This document shows positions 1 through 10,900 of a stretch of DNA of 35,452 nt, in pieces. The stretch covers positions 1 to 35,452 of the forward strand of contig JAJTFC010000087.1 in NCBI GenBank assembly GCA_021298315.1. Reading direction: 5' to 3'. The notes below the pieces were generated by a model that saw only the letters and a list, made by a program, of their open reading frames with translations, did no database searches and had not been told where the DNA came from. The DNA is from Planctomycetaceae bacterium (GTDB lineage: Bacteria; Planctomycetota; Planctomycetia; Pirellulales; Pirellulaceae). The translations under genes and the position numbers were made by a program. The first letter of the stretch is position 1; every line of letters starts with the position of its first letter.

Positions 1-129
1 ACAAGCCAAGGTATCGGCCTTCGACTTGCCCTGAATTATGCTTTACGAATTACTTCCGTGCAAATGATGTCTATCTACTTTGGCGTTGCTAGCTACTTTA
101 TCGCCAATGGCTTCTTTGCGGATTGTTAG
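1..129 (+). CDS. Possible C-terminal tail of a membrane protein (5' end outside window)
   Basis: Frame 1 is open from the first base to a TAG at 127-129, giving 42 residues. They include a hydrophobic stretch (from about ITSVQMM through YFGVASYFIANGFF) that could be a last membrane helix. A perfect 6-bp-stem hairpin follows the stop at once. No family can be named from so short a tail, and a chance open frame of this length is possible. The reading rests on the hydrophobicity and the hairpin placement only. Confidence 0.35.
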   Translation, partial: TSQGIGLRLALNYALRITSVQMMSIYFGVASYFIANGFFADC

Positions 130-130
130 G

Positions 131-145
131 CCAAGTTCTACTTGG
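131..145. other. Short perfect hairpin after the stop codon of the upstream frame
   Basis: CCAAGT-TCT-ACTTGG is a perfect 6-bp inverted repeat with a 3-base loop, one base after the TAG at 127-129. No T-run follows, so it is not a standard intrinsic terminator. It may stabilise the 3' end of an upstream mRNA. The word CCAAGT recurs at 170-175. Confidence 0.45.
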
Positions 146-247
146 ATCGGATGTAGGATCCACGACCGACCAAGTATAACGCCTTCTCTATTCCTCAAGC
201 TTTAACAGATCGCTGGCCGATTCCCACCGAGCTATCTGTCTTCCTTA

Positions 248-259
248 TGTACATGTACA
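248..259. promoter_or_regulatory. 12-bp perfect palindrome upstream of the GAF/PP2C-like gene
   Basis: TGTACATGTACA is a perfect palindrome ending 19 bases before the GTG start at 279. Its position would suit an operator for a dimeric regulator, but no matching regulator gene lies in the window and no promoter hexamers could be assigned. The functional reading is inference. Confidence 0.3.
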
Positions 260-278
260 GCTCAAGAAGTCCCCGCTC

Positions 279-1829
279 GTGAAACGCCGAATCCCCTCGT
301 TCCGTCCTTTGTCAGTTCCACAAGTCTCTCTTACCGCCAAGAACGATGGCTCAACCCAAGAGCCTTTCAGCGATAGTTCTGAGCAAGACATTGCGGAGTG
401 TATGAGAGCCTTTTCCAAAGCAACCAATTGGGGCGTTGAGCTTGATGGATCAACTCCAGGACGACTCATCGACAACTTGATCACCTCAAGTGATGAATCG
501 ATCGATGCAGACGAGCTTTGCAACCATCTGCCATCGGTTCCGATGGATCGAGCCAACCATTTGCTTCGAGGGATCGAGAGGCTTATCGATCGAATCGATC
601 GTACCGAATCGGCCCTGCGCGATCGCGAAGCCGAACTGACAAGCATTGTGGCTTTTTCGAATCATGCCGCACCTTCTCGTGAGTTAGCGGCTCGGCTCGA
701 GTCGGTGCTCGAGAGCACTTCGCGAACATTAGGATCGGTCGCCTGTGCGCTCTATTTGCTCGACGAAGACACCACGGAACTGAAATTGAGGGCTTGCTGT
801 GGCCTGCCCAAGTCCCGATTTATGGAGCCTGCCAGGGATTTGCGAAGCAGCCTTGCAGACCTCGAAGCACTCACGGGAAATGCGGTGTTACTGACCGACA
901 TACAAGCGGCTCCCGAGTGGCAATCCCCCGAACCCTTTCGTTCGGCATTGGTCGTACCGATCGGGACAACCACCATGCCCCATGGTACGGTTTGGTTTTG
1001 GTCGACCGAACCTCGCTCCTATTCGGCTGCGGAGATTGAGGTTGCAAATCTTGCAGCAGGACGATTGATGGGAGAGATCGAGCAATCGATCCTCGGCTGC
1101 GAGGTAACCACTGCGCGGCATCTTGCCAAACAGCTCGATGCGGCGGCAGACTTTCAATCGAGTTTGCTTGCCGACGCGCAGATTCTGCATGAAGACTACG
1201 ATTTGGGAGGTTGGTCGCACCAGCAAGCGTTGATCGGAGGAGCTTTTCACCACTGGAGTCTGACGCAGCAAGGCAAGCTTTCGGTCGTTGCCGGAGCGGC
1301 CAATGCCAATCATGCAACGGGCTCGATGGTCGCAACATCTGCGTTGACTTTATTGCAGCTCTTCGAAACGGATTCGAATTTGCTTTTGAGGAATGCCTTG
1401 CAAACGATCAATGATCAGCATTCGAATCGCGGTCATGAGGCTTGGCAGTTGCACTTAAGTGCCCTGCAAATTCACCCCGAGACTGGGACGGGTCTAGCCT
1501 GTTCGACTGGCCAGATGCACTGCTTGGTCATGGGCAATCGTGGAGTTCGGTATATTGGAAGTTCGCTACCGAGTTTGGGTTCTGACCCTGACCAGCAGAT
1601 TGGGATGGGACGATTTGTGTTAGAGGCAGGAGAGATGCTTGTGGCCTTCACCTCGCGGATGCTCAGCGATCGTTTTGACATCACGAGGATGCTTAAATTC
1701 TTGCGGGATTGGCGAGAGGAGCCAGCGCAGGATTTAGCTTGCAGTATTGCCGAGCAGTTGCCGGTCTTGGACGAGTTCGCCACGGATCCATCCGACCGAG
1801 CGTTGGTGATCCTAAAAAACCTTCGGTAA
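279..1829 (+). CDS. GAF domain + degenerate SpoIIE/PP2C-type phosphatase domain protein
   Basis: This 516-residue cytoplasmic protein has a basic N-terminus, a helical linker (about residues 85-125), a GAF-like sensor domain (about 130-275) and a C-terminal domain with the layout of the SpoIIE/RsbU PP2C family (about 300-516). In that family Asp residues in GGDF(Y)D, in GDVSGxG and in YTDG bind two metal ions. Here the matching places read GGAFHHW (320-326), AGAANANHA (338-346) and FTSR in the segment MLVAFTSRML, so the acidic ligands seem to be gone. Domain order suggests partner-switching or stress signalling, but with a pseudophosphatase that may only bind a partner. No anti-sigma or STAS gene is adjacent. 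The start is GTG at 279 with only a weak AAGAAG upstream; a later ATG would remove N-terminal sequence only. Domain family is fairly sure, loss of activity is inference. Confidence 0.72.
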   Translation: MKRRIPSFRPLSVPQVSLTAKNDGSTQEPFSDSSEQDIAECMRAFSKATNWGVELDGSTPGRLIDNLITSSDESIDADELCNHLPSVPMDRANHLLRGIERLIDRIDRTESALRDREAELTSIVAFSNHAAPSRELAARLESVLESTSRTLGSVACALYLLDEDTTELKLRACCGLPKSRFMEPARDLRSSLADLEALTGNAVLLTDIQAAPEWQSPEPFRSALVVPIGTTTMPHGTVWFWSTEPRSYSAAEIEVANLAAGRLMGEIEQSILGCEVTTARHLAKQLDAAADFQSSLLADAQILHEDYDLGGWSHQQALIGGAFHHWSLTQQGKLSVVAGAANANHATGSMVATSALTLLQLFETDSNLLLRNALQTINDQHSNRGHEAWQLHLSALQIHPETGTGLACSTGQMHCLVMGNRGVRYIGSSLPSLGSDPDQQIGMGRFVLEAGEMLVAFTSRMLSDRFDITRMLKFLRDWREEPAQDLACSIAEQLPVLDEFATDPSDRALVILKNLR

Positions 1830-1842
1830 AGTCATCCACTCA

Positions 1843-2420
1843 CCGTAGCATGGCCCTCCGAGGCCGTGCGCGGCTATTTTGGCAAACCACCGTAGCACGG
1901 CTCTCCGAGGCCGTGCGTTGATGATTTAAGTATTGCGGTCACGGGTCACAGACCCATGATACGGTCGAAGCGCCGTTACTCGGTCCGAGCGTCCCCTTTT
2001 TTGAATAACGCGAACCCAACCGTAGCATAGCTCTCCGAGGCCGTGCGTTGATGATTAAAGCATTAAAAACACGGGTCACAGACCCATGATACAGTCACAG
2101 ACCCATGATACGGTCGGAGCGCCGTTATACGGTCCGAGTGCCGCCTTTTTGCATAATGCGACCCCCCCCCGTAGCATGGCTCTCCGAGGCCGTGCGTTGA
2201 TGATTAAAGCATTAAAAACACGGGTCACAGACCCATGATACAGTCACAGACCCATGATACGGTCGGAGCGCCATGATACGGTCGAAGCGCCACCTTTTTG
2301 AATAATGCAAACCACCGTAGCATGGCCCTCTGAGGCCGTGCGTTGATGATTTAAGTATTGCGTTCACGGGTCACAGACCCATGATACAGTCACAGACCCA
2401 TGATACGGTCGGAGCGCCGT
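1843..2420. repeat. Composite tandem repeat with palindromic modules (about 145-bp period)
   Basis: A module of the form CCGTAGCAYGGCYCTCYGAG followed by GCCGTGCG starts at 1843, 1890, 2020, 2169 and 2314. Each copy can form a 7-bp hairpin (GCACGGC with GCCGTGC at 1890; GCATGGC copies keep pairing by a G:T wobble). From the second copy on it is followed by TTGATGATTWAAG and then GGGTCACAGACCC (stem GGGTC/GACCC) at 1943, 2073, 2222 and 2368. Three of these carry an extra partial copy of CACAGACCCATGATAC. GGTCGGAGCGCC-like words and a CCTTTTT run close the unit. It fills the gap between convergent genes (279-1829 plus, acs minus). It resembles REP/palindromic intergenic repeats; no transposase is present. 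It has no spacer structure and is not CRISPR. Confidence 0.85.
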
Positions 2421-2507
2421 GATATTGTGGAAGTTGTTTATATCGATCCGCTCTCGGGTCAATTCCTCGCTCATGGGTTTCGTCATCGATTCGGCTCCTT
2501 AGGTTCC

Positions 2508-4490
<1,983 letters not shown>

Positions 4491-4555
4491 CTTTTCCTCG
4501 AATCGACACAAGAGGGGGAGGGGGGAAGGAGAGTGCGTGTTGCGACTGTGTGTTT

Positions 4556-5476
4556 TTACAAAGGCAGAAACTGAGACAAGTATCGATGGCTTTGGACCAG
4601 GGAAGCTTTACGGTCATCGAGTGAGCCTTCGTAGGCGCGGTCTTCGACCTCAACGCACACAGGGCCTTGGTAGCCTGCATCGCTTAGAACCGAGAAGAAC
4701 TTGCCCCATTGAACATCTCCAAGTCCCGGGAGTTTTGGGAAGTGGTAGAGGTTTGGATGGGCGAAGATTCCGTGCTGATCGACAAGGTGCTGGTCGAGAC
4801 GGACATCTTTGGCGTGGACGTGGAAAATCCGATCGATGAACTCGCGGATGGGCTTGAGGTAGTCCATGTGTTGGAAGACCAAGTGGGACGGATCGTAGTT
4901 GAGTCCGAGATTGGGGCTTGCAAGGTCGGCAAAGAGACGGCGCCAGATGACCGGGGAGCTTGCGATGTTTTTGCCGCCCGGCCATTCGTCGGCGGTAAAG
5001 AGCATCGGGCAGTTTTCGATTCCGATTCGAACGCCGTGCTTTTCGGCAAGATCGACGATGGGTCGCCAGGTCTTGAGCATCCTGGGCCAGTTGTCTTCGA
5101 CACTCTTGGTATGGTCGCGACCGATGAAGGTGTTGACTTGATGAATACCAAGACGTGGTGCAGCAGCGATCACATGCTTGAGATGTTCGCAGCAGCGCTG
5201 GGCTTGTTCTTCGTCGGCATCAAGGCAGTTGGGGTAGTATCCCAGGCCGCTGATACCCACGTTGTTTTGAGCGGTGAGTTTCTTGATCGCTGCGATACGA
5301 GCATCATCAAGATCCAGGACATTGATGTGAGTCACTCCGGCGTAGCGACGGTCGGCTTTGCTCGGAGGCCAGCACATGAGTTCGACGGTTTGGTAACCGA
5401 TCGAACTTGCCAGTTCGACGACTTGTTCGAGGTTCAGTTCTGGGACGATCGCGCTAACGAAACCGAGTTGCATCAT
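4556..5476 (-). CDS. Sugar phosphate isomerase/epimerase family TIM-barrel protein
   Basis: The 306-residue protein has the xylose-isomerase-like TIM barrel fold (AP endonuclease 2 superfamily). Candidate metal ligands sit on successive strands: Glu in IGIENCPM, Asp-Pro-Ser-His in LNYDPSHL, His in HVHAKD and Glu in VCVEVED. Members isomerise or epimerise sugars, inositols or hydroxypyruvate-type compounds; the substrate cannot be told from the sequence. No signal peptide is seen, so it is probably cytoplasmic. It begins 5 bases after the sucB stop codon, which implies co-transcription with the E2 gene. The start has two tandem ATG codons and no clear Shine-Dalgarno sequence, which fits translational coupling. 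Confidence 0.88.
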   Translation of the reverse strand: MMQLGFVSAIVPELNLEQVVELASSIGYQTVELMCWPPSKADRRYAGVTHINVLDLDDARIAAIKKLTAQNNVGISGLGYYPNCLDADEEQAQRCCEHLKHVIAAAPRLGIHQVNTFIGRDHTKSVEDNWPRMLKTWRPIVDLAEKHGVRIGIENCPMLFTADEWPGGKNIASSPVIWRRLFADLASPNLGLNYDPSHLVFQHMDYLKPIREFIDRIFHVHAKDVRLDQHLVDQHGIFAHPNLYHFPKLPGLGDVQWGKFFSVLSDAGYQGPVCVEVEDRAYEGSLDDRKASLVQSHRYLSQFLPL

Positions 5477-5481
5477 GGCGA

Positions 5482-6735
5482 TTAGAGTTCCAGGAACAAG
5501 CGGGCGGGGTCTTCGATCACATCTTTGATCGTCTTGAGGAACGTCACAGCTTCGCGACCGTCGATGATACGGTGGTCGTAGGTCAGTGCCAGGTACATCA
5601 TTGGGCGAATGACGACTTGGCCGTTGAGTGCCACTGGGCGTTCTTGGATCGAGTGCAGACCGAGGATGCCGCTTTGGGGAGGATTGACGATGGGGGTCGA
5701 CAGGAGCGAACCGTAGACTCCGCCGTTGCTGATGGTGAACGTACCACCTTCGAGATCCTCGGGCATGAGGCGATTGTTCTTGGCGAGTTCGGCAAAGTCA
5801 CCGATATTACGTTCGACATCGGCAAAGCTCATGCGTTCGACGTTTCGCAGGATAGGAACCACGAGTCCTTTTCCGCCGCCGATAGCGATTCCGATGTCGT
5901 AGTAGTGTCGATAGACGATGTTGTTTCCACGAATCTCGGCATTGACGGCCGGGAAACGCTTGAGAGCTTCGCAGGCGGCTTTGGCAAAGAACGACATGAA
6001 GCCGAGCTTTGTGCCGTGTTTTTCCAGGAAGGCATCTTTGTATTTGTTTCGAAGTTGCATCACTGGTTGCATGTCGACTTCGTTGAAGGTCGTCAGCAAG
6101 GCAGCTTCGTGTTGTGCTCGGACCAGACGGGTCGCGATCGTGCGGCGGATCATGCTCATCGGCTTGACCTCTTCGCTTCGATGAGGCGAACCTTGTTGCA
6201 GAGCGGTCGAGGGAGCAGTTGGACTGATTGATGGGGTCAATGCTGGGGCGATAGCGGGCGCCGTTGGTGTGTTGCGCAATGCCACGGCGTTGGCGACATC
6301 TTCTTTGAGAACACGTCCACCTGGGCCGGTACCGGGGATCGACTCGGCAGAGAGTTTGTTGTCCTCGGCCATGCGGCGAGCGGCGGGCATGACACGTACA
6401 TCGGTCGATGCAGGGCTACTTGCAACAGGTGCGGCTGAGGTTGTGTTTGTGGTCGATGGGGTGGAAGGAGTCGAGGCTGGGGTATTGGAAGCCGACTTAG
6501 GCGCGGGTTGGAATTCCGCGATGGCCTCGCCGACAGCGGCAAATTGATCGTTGGGTTTAAGGATCTTTACGAGGTATCCATCGGCGGGAGCGGAGATTTG
6601 GACGGAAGCTTTTTCGGTTTCCAGATCGACAAGATCGGTTCCTGCCGAGACCCATTCGCCTTCCTTTTTGAGCCATTGACTGATTTGGACTTCGGAGATG
6701 CTTTCACCGACAGCGGGGACGACGATAGGGGTCAT
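5482..6735 (-). CDS. sucB: Dihydrolipoyllysine-residue succinyltransferase, E2 of 2-oxoglutarate dehydrogenase
   Basis: This TCA-cycle E2 subunit transfers succinyl groups to CoA and carries the lipoyl arm. The order of domains is: lipoyl domain (1-77) with the lipoylated Lys at position 42 in LETEKAS, a Pro/Ala/Thr/Ser-rich linker (about 78-110), the E3/E1-binding domain (about 112-150, [13 protein letters not shown] ... [11 protein letters not shown]), a second Pro/Ala linker, and the catalytic domain ending in [10 protein letters not shown] (His388, Asp392) and DPARLFLEL. The 417-residue length is normal for SucB, and the VPAVGESI N-terminus favours SucB over pyruvate dehydrogenase E2. The E1 gene (sucA) is not adjacent on either side here. 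No clear ribosome-binding site precedes the ATG. Confidence 0.94.
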   Translation of the reverse strand: MTPIVVPAVGESISEVQISQWLKKEGEWVSAGTDLVDLETEKASVQISAPADGYLVKILKPNDQFAAVGEAIAEFQPAPKSASNTPASTPSTPSTTNTTSAAPVASSPASTDVRVMPAARRMAEDNKLSAESIPGTGPGGRVLKEDVANAVALRNTPTAPAIAPALTPSISPTAPSTALQQGSPHRSEEVKPMSMIRRTIATRLVRAQHEAALLTTFNEVDMQPVMQLRNKYKDAFLEKHGTKLGFMSFFAKAACEALKRFPAVNAEIRGNNIVYRHYYDIGIAIGGGKGLVVPILRNVERMSFADVERNIGDFAELAKNNRLMPEDLEGGTFTISNGGVYGSLLSTPIVNPPQSGILGLHSIQERPVALNGQVVIRPMMYLALTYDHRIIDGREAVTFLKTIKDVIEDPARLFLEL

Positions 6736-6890
6736 AGGAATTCGGACAGAGGGTGAATGGTTGGTTAGGAGTTGGCAGAAGGCAAACTCAACTTCCCGAA
6801 ATCATAGCTTAAAGGCAAATTTGCTCCAACACAGACTAGGACATCCAAATGTTGTTTTGGGGGTGAAGTTTTCAAGGTATTGGTCGCCCG

Positions 6891-7134
6891 AAACTCGGGG
6901 GCGGTCCCCGGTTTGCTATGGGTTTTTTCGTACTCAGCTTTGCGGTACTCGTAGTCGTACTCGTACTCGATAGGCCTGAATCGCTCAAAATCGATCGCCT
7001 GCTGAGGGAGGCTAGGAACTCCGAGAATACGCTACTATCATCGAAAGACTCCTATTGGTTCCCTTCGAATACGAGCAGGAGTACGAGCAGGAGCAGGAGT
7101 TGAGGAGGTCGAGAAAACTCGGGGGCGGTCCCCG
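6891..7134. repeat. 20-bp direct repeats bracketing two facing hexamer arrays
   Basis: AAACTCGGGGGCGGTCCCCG occurs exactly at 6891-6910 and 7115-7134; each copy can fold as CGGGG/CCCCG around a 5-base loop. Between them lies a GTACTC hexamer array at 6945-6968 (four units, one reading GTAGTC) and, in opposite sense, a GAGCAG/GAGTAC array at 7073-7096 running into GAGTTG. Since GAGTAC is the reverse complement of GTACTC, the block is roughly symmetric. It may be a small non-autonomous repeat element; no transposase is present. Confidence 0.7.
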
Positions 7135-7278
7135 CTCAGAACCCCCGTAAAACGATCTGAGAGGGAGTCAGCGCTAGTACATGGCCGATGGCTCCGCATG
7201 ACGATTACTCGAGTGCTTCCTCGTTTACGCTTCGGGTTACTGGCCTGTGGCCCTTGGCCCTTCACCGGAGGGCTTGCG

Positions 7279-7305
7279 CCCGAGCGCATTCAAAAACCGC
7301 TCGGG
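7279..7305. repeat. Inverted repeat, 8-bp arms with 11-base loop
   Basis: CCCGAGCG at 7279-7286 pairs with CGCTCGGG at 7298-7305 around an A-rich 11-base loop. No T-run follows on the plus strand, so it is not an evident intrinsic terminator. It lies just after the dispersed repeat-like sequence that reads NPKRKRG on the minus strand (about 7209-7240). Confidence 0.6.
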
Positions 7306-7373
7306 ATGCGCCGAAATACGCTCAAATCCAATCGTTCCTAAAATGATCAAAATGTCGATTGTGCGGTATTGGC

Positions 7374-7415
7374 TGCAGGCCCTGCTGCTCCGTATCGCTG
7401 CTCCACTGGCCTGCA
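7374..7415. repeat. Inverted repeat, 8-bp arms with internal direct repeat
   Basis: TGCAGGCC at 7374-7381 pairs with GGCCTGCA at 7408-7415. The 26-base loop contains GCTGCTCC twice. It may be a structured RNA or a repeat remnant upstream of the rpoB leader; function unknown. Confidence 0.55.
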
Positions 7416-7758
7416 ATGGACGGCAATAAGCTACTGGAGTGCCAGTTTGCGATTAATTTTCAAAAAAGTTCAACTTTTAGCCTAAGTGCCCTTTTAGGAA
7501 CCCTGGGCCTTGCTAGACTAGGGGGCCTTGAATGATCTCGGGAACTACTATTTTTAGTCGTTTCCCGGAGAGCATTTAAGCGGTGCGATAGCCTACACCA
7601 AACACCATTCCGGAGCCTTTGAGGGAATTGCTTTGATATTCCGTGATCACATTCCCCAGCCTCCAAGTGGTTTCTTCAGCATTGCAAGTGAGCACGCACG
7701 ATTGGATCGGCGGAGCAACATTCGTGCGGGTCTTCTTTCCGAATACGGAGGATTTTCA

Positions 7759-7839
7759 ATGAAGTCATCGATTCATCGGATAACCGGACGATTGAAACCT
7801 GCCCCGAGTCCCTCTGTTTCTTTCAGGCCGAAGGCTTGA
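7759..7839 (+). CDS. Possible 26-residue leader peptide upstream of rpoB
   Basis: ATG at 7759 is preceded by GGAGGA at 7747-7752 with 6-base spacing, one of the best ribosome-binding sites in the window, and opens a 26-codon frame ending in TGA at 7837-7839. The peptide is basic and Ser/Pro-rich (begins MKSSIHRITGRLK). It ends 147 bases before the rpoB ATG, which itself has no good ribosome-binding site. The placement would suit a translated leader that tunes rpoBC expression. No run of one amino acid and no clear terminator/antiterminator pair was seen, so the role is inference. It could also be a chance frame. Confidence 0.35.
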   Translation: MKSSIHRITGRLKPAPSPSVSFRPKA

Positions 7840-7986
7840 GCGAAACCTGGACGATCAGGAAATTAGGCTCCTTTTTGGTCGTCTTCGCTCCCCGGTTCTC
7901 GGCACTATGTGTCTTGGACTTTCGAGCCTCCCCCCCACTTTGATTTTCGAGTGTTTGTATCCCTTAACCGATAGAACTTCCTAGTT

Positions 7987-10900
7987 ATGGCGACATCATC
8001 GAAGCGACGGCTGCAACCTTCTGAAACACGCGTTTTCGGGTCGGGTCGCAGTCAGTTTCCGATCCCTAATCTGACGGTGCTTCAAACCGCTTCCTACGAG
8101 GCTTTTTTGCAGGAAGACATCGCGACAGATAAGCGGAAGAACCAAGGCCTAGAAGCAGTGCTTCGCGAAGTCTTCCCGATCGCGAGCTACGACAATACTG
8201 CCAGCCTGGAATTCCTTCGCTACGAGCTTGGAAAGCCTCGGTACACGCCCGAAGAGTGCCGTCAACTGCGATTGACTTACGGTAAACCGCTAAAGGTATG
8301 GCTTCGACTCAACCGCCAACAACCCCTTGAAGAGGAAGTGTTTCTAGGGGATATCCCCATTATGCTCGGTGGTGGTGAGTTCATCATCAACGGAGCCGAA
8401 CGGGTTGTTGTTAGCCAGTTGCACCGTTCGCCAGGTGTCGATTTCGTCGAAGAATCCGAAGGTACATCGGATCGCAAATTGCCTTCAGCCCGCGTGATCC
8501 CCGAGCGTGGGAGTTGGATCGAAATCAATGTCACCAAGAAGGATTCGCTCCAGGTTCGAATCGACCAGTCGGGTAAGTTTTCAGTCATCACGCTCCTTCG
8601 GGCGATGTCTCCGAAACTCAGCACCGACACGGATTTGCTCTCGGCTTTCTACGAGATCAAATCCGAGAAGATCAGCGATGGAAGATCTCTCCCGAAGATC
8701 GAAAATAAAATCGCTTGCGACGATGTCGTGTTCCCATCTGACCACGAGCGAGCCGGTGAGATTATCGTCGAAGCAGGTCACAAGATCTCCAAGGCAATCG
8801 GTGACATCATCTGCACCTGCGGAGTGAAATCCGTCGAAGTGATGGAGATGCCAAAGGTTCCTTATCTTCTTAACTCGATGGCTGAGGACAACACCAGCAG
8901 CCACGAAGAAGCTCTCTTGCGAATCTATCAACGACTCCGACCAGGCAATCCGCCTGCATTGGAGAAGGCCAAGCAGCTTTTCCATGAAAAGTTCTTCGAT
9001 ATCAACCGCTATCGACTTGGACGCGTTGGACGTTTCCGCGTGAATCGCAAGCTAGGTCTCACGGTGCCTGAAGACGAAATGGCTCTGCGCCCCGAAGACT
9101 TGATCGCTTCGATCAAGTACTTGATCGACTTGTTCGATCAAGACAGCGACGCCCGATTCGATGACATCGACCATTTGGGCAACCGCCGTCTGCGAACCAT
9201 CGACGAGTTGGCTTGCGAAGAGCTTCGAAAGGGATTCCTCAAGCTCCGTCGAACCGTTCAAGAACGAATGAGTCTCAAAGAAGTCCAAGACATGACCCCC
9301 AGGTCTTTGGTCAACCAAAAGAGCATCTCAGCGGCCATCGAATACTTCTTCGGACGCGGCGAACTTTCTCAGGTTGTCGACCAGACCAACCCGCTCTCGC
9401 AGTTGACCCACGAGCGACGACTCTCGGCACTCGGCCCAGGTGGATTGAATCGAAAACGAGCGGGCTTTGAGGTTCGCGACGTTCACATTTCGCACTACGG
9501 ACGTATCTGCCCAATCGAAACTCCTGAAGGTACGAACATCGGTTTGATCAGTTCGCTATCGATCTATGCGGGAGTCGATGAATATGGGTTCTTGATCACT
9601 CCCTATCGCAAGGTCTCCGAAGGCCGCGTCACGGACGATGTCGTATGGTTGCGTGCGGATGAGGAATCCGATGCTTACATCGCGCCAGCGGACTTGGCGG
9701 TCAAAGAATCGGTGCTGGTTCCAGGCCCTGGGCTTATCGCTCGTCACCGCAGCGACTTTGAAATCGTCGCTCCAGAGTCGGTTCAGTACATGGATATTTC
9801 TCCCTGTCAGATGGTTGGTGTCTCTGCCGGATTGATTCCGTTCTTGGAGCATGACGATGCCAACCGCGCTTTGATGGGTTCGAACATGCAACGCCAAGCT
9901 GTGCCTTTGCTCGTTGCCGAACCACCGATCGTCGGAACGGGATTGGAGAAAGAAGTTGCCAAGAACTCTTCGATGGTCGTTCGCGCTCGAAGGGCCGGAA
10001 AGGTGACTTTTGTCGATGCGACTCGAATCGAAATCGGCACAGACATTTACCACTTGAAGAAGTACCAGGGACTCAACGAACGTACCTGTTTGAACCAACG
10101 GCCCATCATTCAGATCGGCGATAAGATTGAGAAAGGTCAAATCATTGCCGACGGTGCTTCGACCTATCTTGGGGAACTAGCCCTCGGACGAAACGTCCTT
10201 GTAGGCTTCATGTCCTTTGACGGATACAACTACGAAGACGCGATCATCATCAGTGAAGAGTTGGTCAAGCAAGACGTTTACACCTCGATTCACATCGAAG
10301 AGTTCGATGTCGAGATCCGCGAGACCAAACTCGGTCGGGAAGAGTTCACTCGGGATATTCCCAATGTTAGTGAAAAGGCTTTGAGAAATCTCGACGAGTC
10401 GGGGATTGTTCAAGTCGGTACTTATGTACGCCCGGGGGACATTCTTGTCGGCAAGGTTTCGCCAAAGAGCAAGACCGAACTGACCCCCGAAGAAAAACTC
10501 TTGCACGCGATCTTCGGACGAGCCGGAGAGGATGTAAAGAACGATTCGCTCGAAGTGAGTTCCGGCGTTGAAGGTATCGTGATCGATACCCAAAAATTCT
10601 CACGCCGTATGAGCCTTACCGAAGAAGAGCGAAAGAACTTCGAACGTGAACTCAAGCAAGTTGAGACCGAGGGCAATAAGGACATCGCCAACGCGTTTGT
10701 CGCATTCGCCGAGGAAATTGAAAAGGCTATCGGTGGAAAACTCACCGACGAGGACGGCACACCGCTTACCGGTGGCCAAGATCCAAAGTACATCGCTGAG
10801 AAGGCCCAAACATTCAACCTCTCTCGCTTGCTCAACCGACTCGATGGCGGTTTGCATGCTGAGGTCAAGAAGGTTCATAAGAACCTGTGGCCTTCAGTTG

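Larger units (their letters stand above)
6736..7986. other. Divergent intergenic region between sucB and rpoB, repeat-rich, no conventional gene
   Basis: About 1.25 kb separates the sucB and rpoB starts. It must hold promoters for both directions, but I could not assign -35/-10 hexamers with confidence. Inside are a 20-bp direct repeat pair, two facing hexamer arrays, the NPKRKRG-type dispersed sequence (about 7209-7240), two longer inverted repeats and a 26-codon ORF near rpoB; these are listed separately. A weak inverted pair GGGAAT (7623-7628)/ATTCCC (7651-7656) and a pyrimidine/C-rich stretch near 7925-7940 lie in the rpoB leader. No rplJ/rplL, tRNA or other known gene was found. Open frames here show no family signature. 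Confidence 0.7.

Noticed and set aside
131..145. Intrinsic terminator after the left-edge frame
   Set aside because: The hairpin is perfect but has no following T-run, so it was kept only as a hairpin.
279..646. Minus-strand ORF (245-646) opposite the GAF protein
   Set aside because: Its Ser/Arg-rich composition is typical of antisense frames, and the plus-strand protein has recognisable domains.
1843..2420. Possible CRISPR array
   Set aside because: The repeated units are long composite sequences in tandem with no unique spacers of even length, and no cas genes are present.
4709..5485. 258-codon plus-strand frame opposite the TIM-barrel gene
   Set aside because: It is a coding shadow: the minus-strand frame has clear metal-ligand motifs and good context, while this one has none.
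7038..7289. 83-codon minus-strand ORF in the sucB-rpoB gap
   Set aside because: It reads through the hexamer array, the hairpin repeat and the NPKRKRG-type sequence, which fits repeat DNA rather than a gene.
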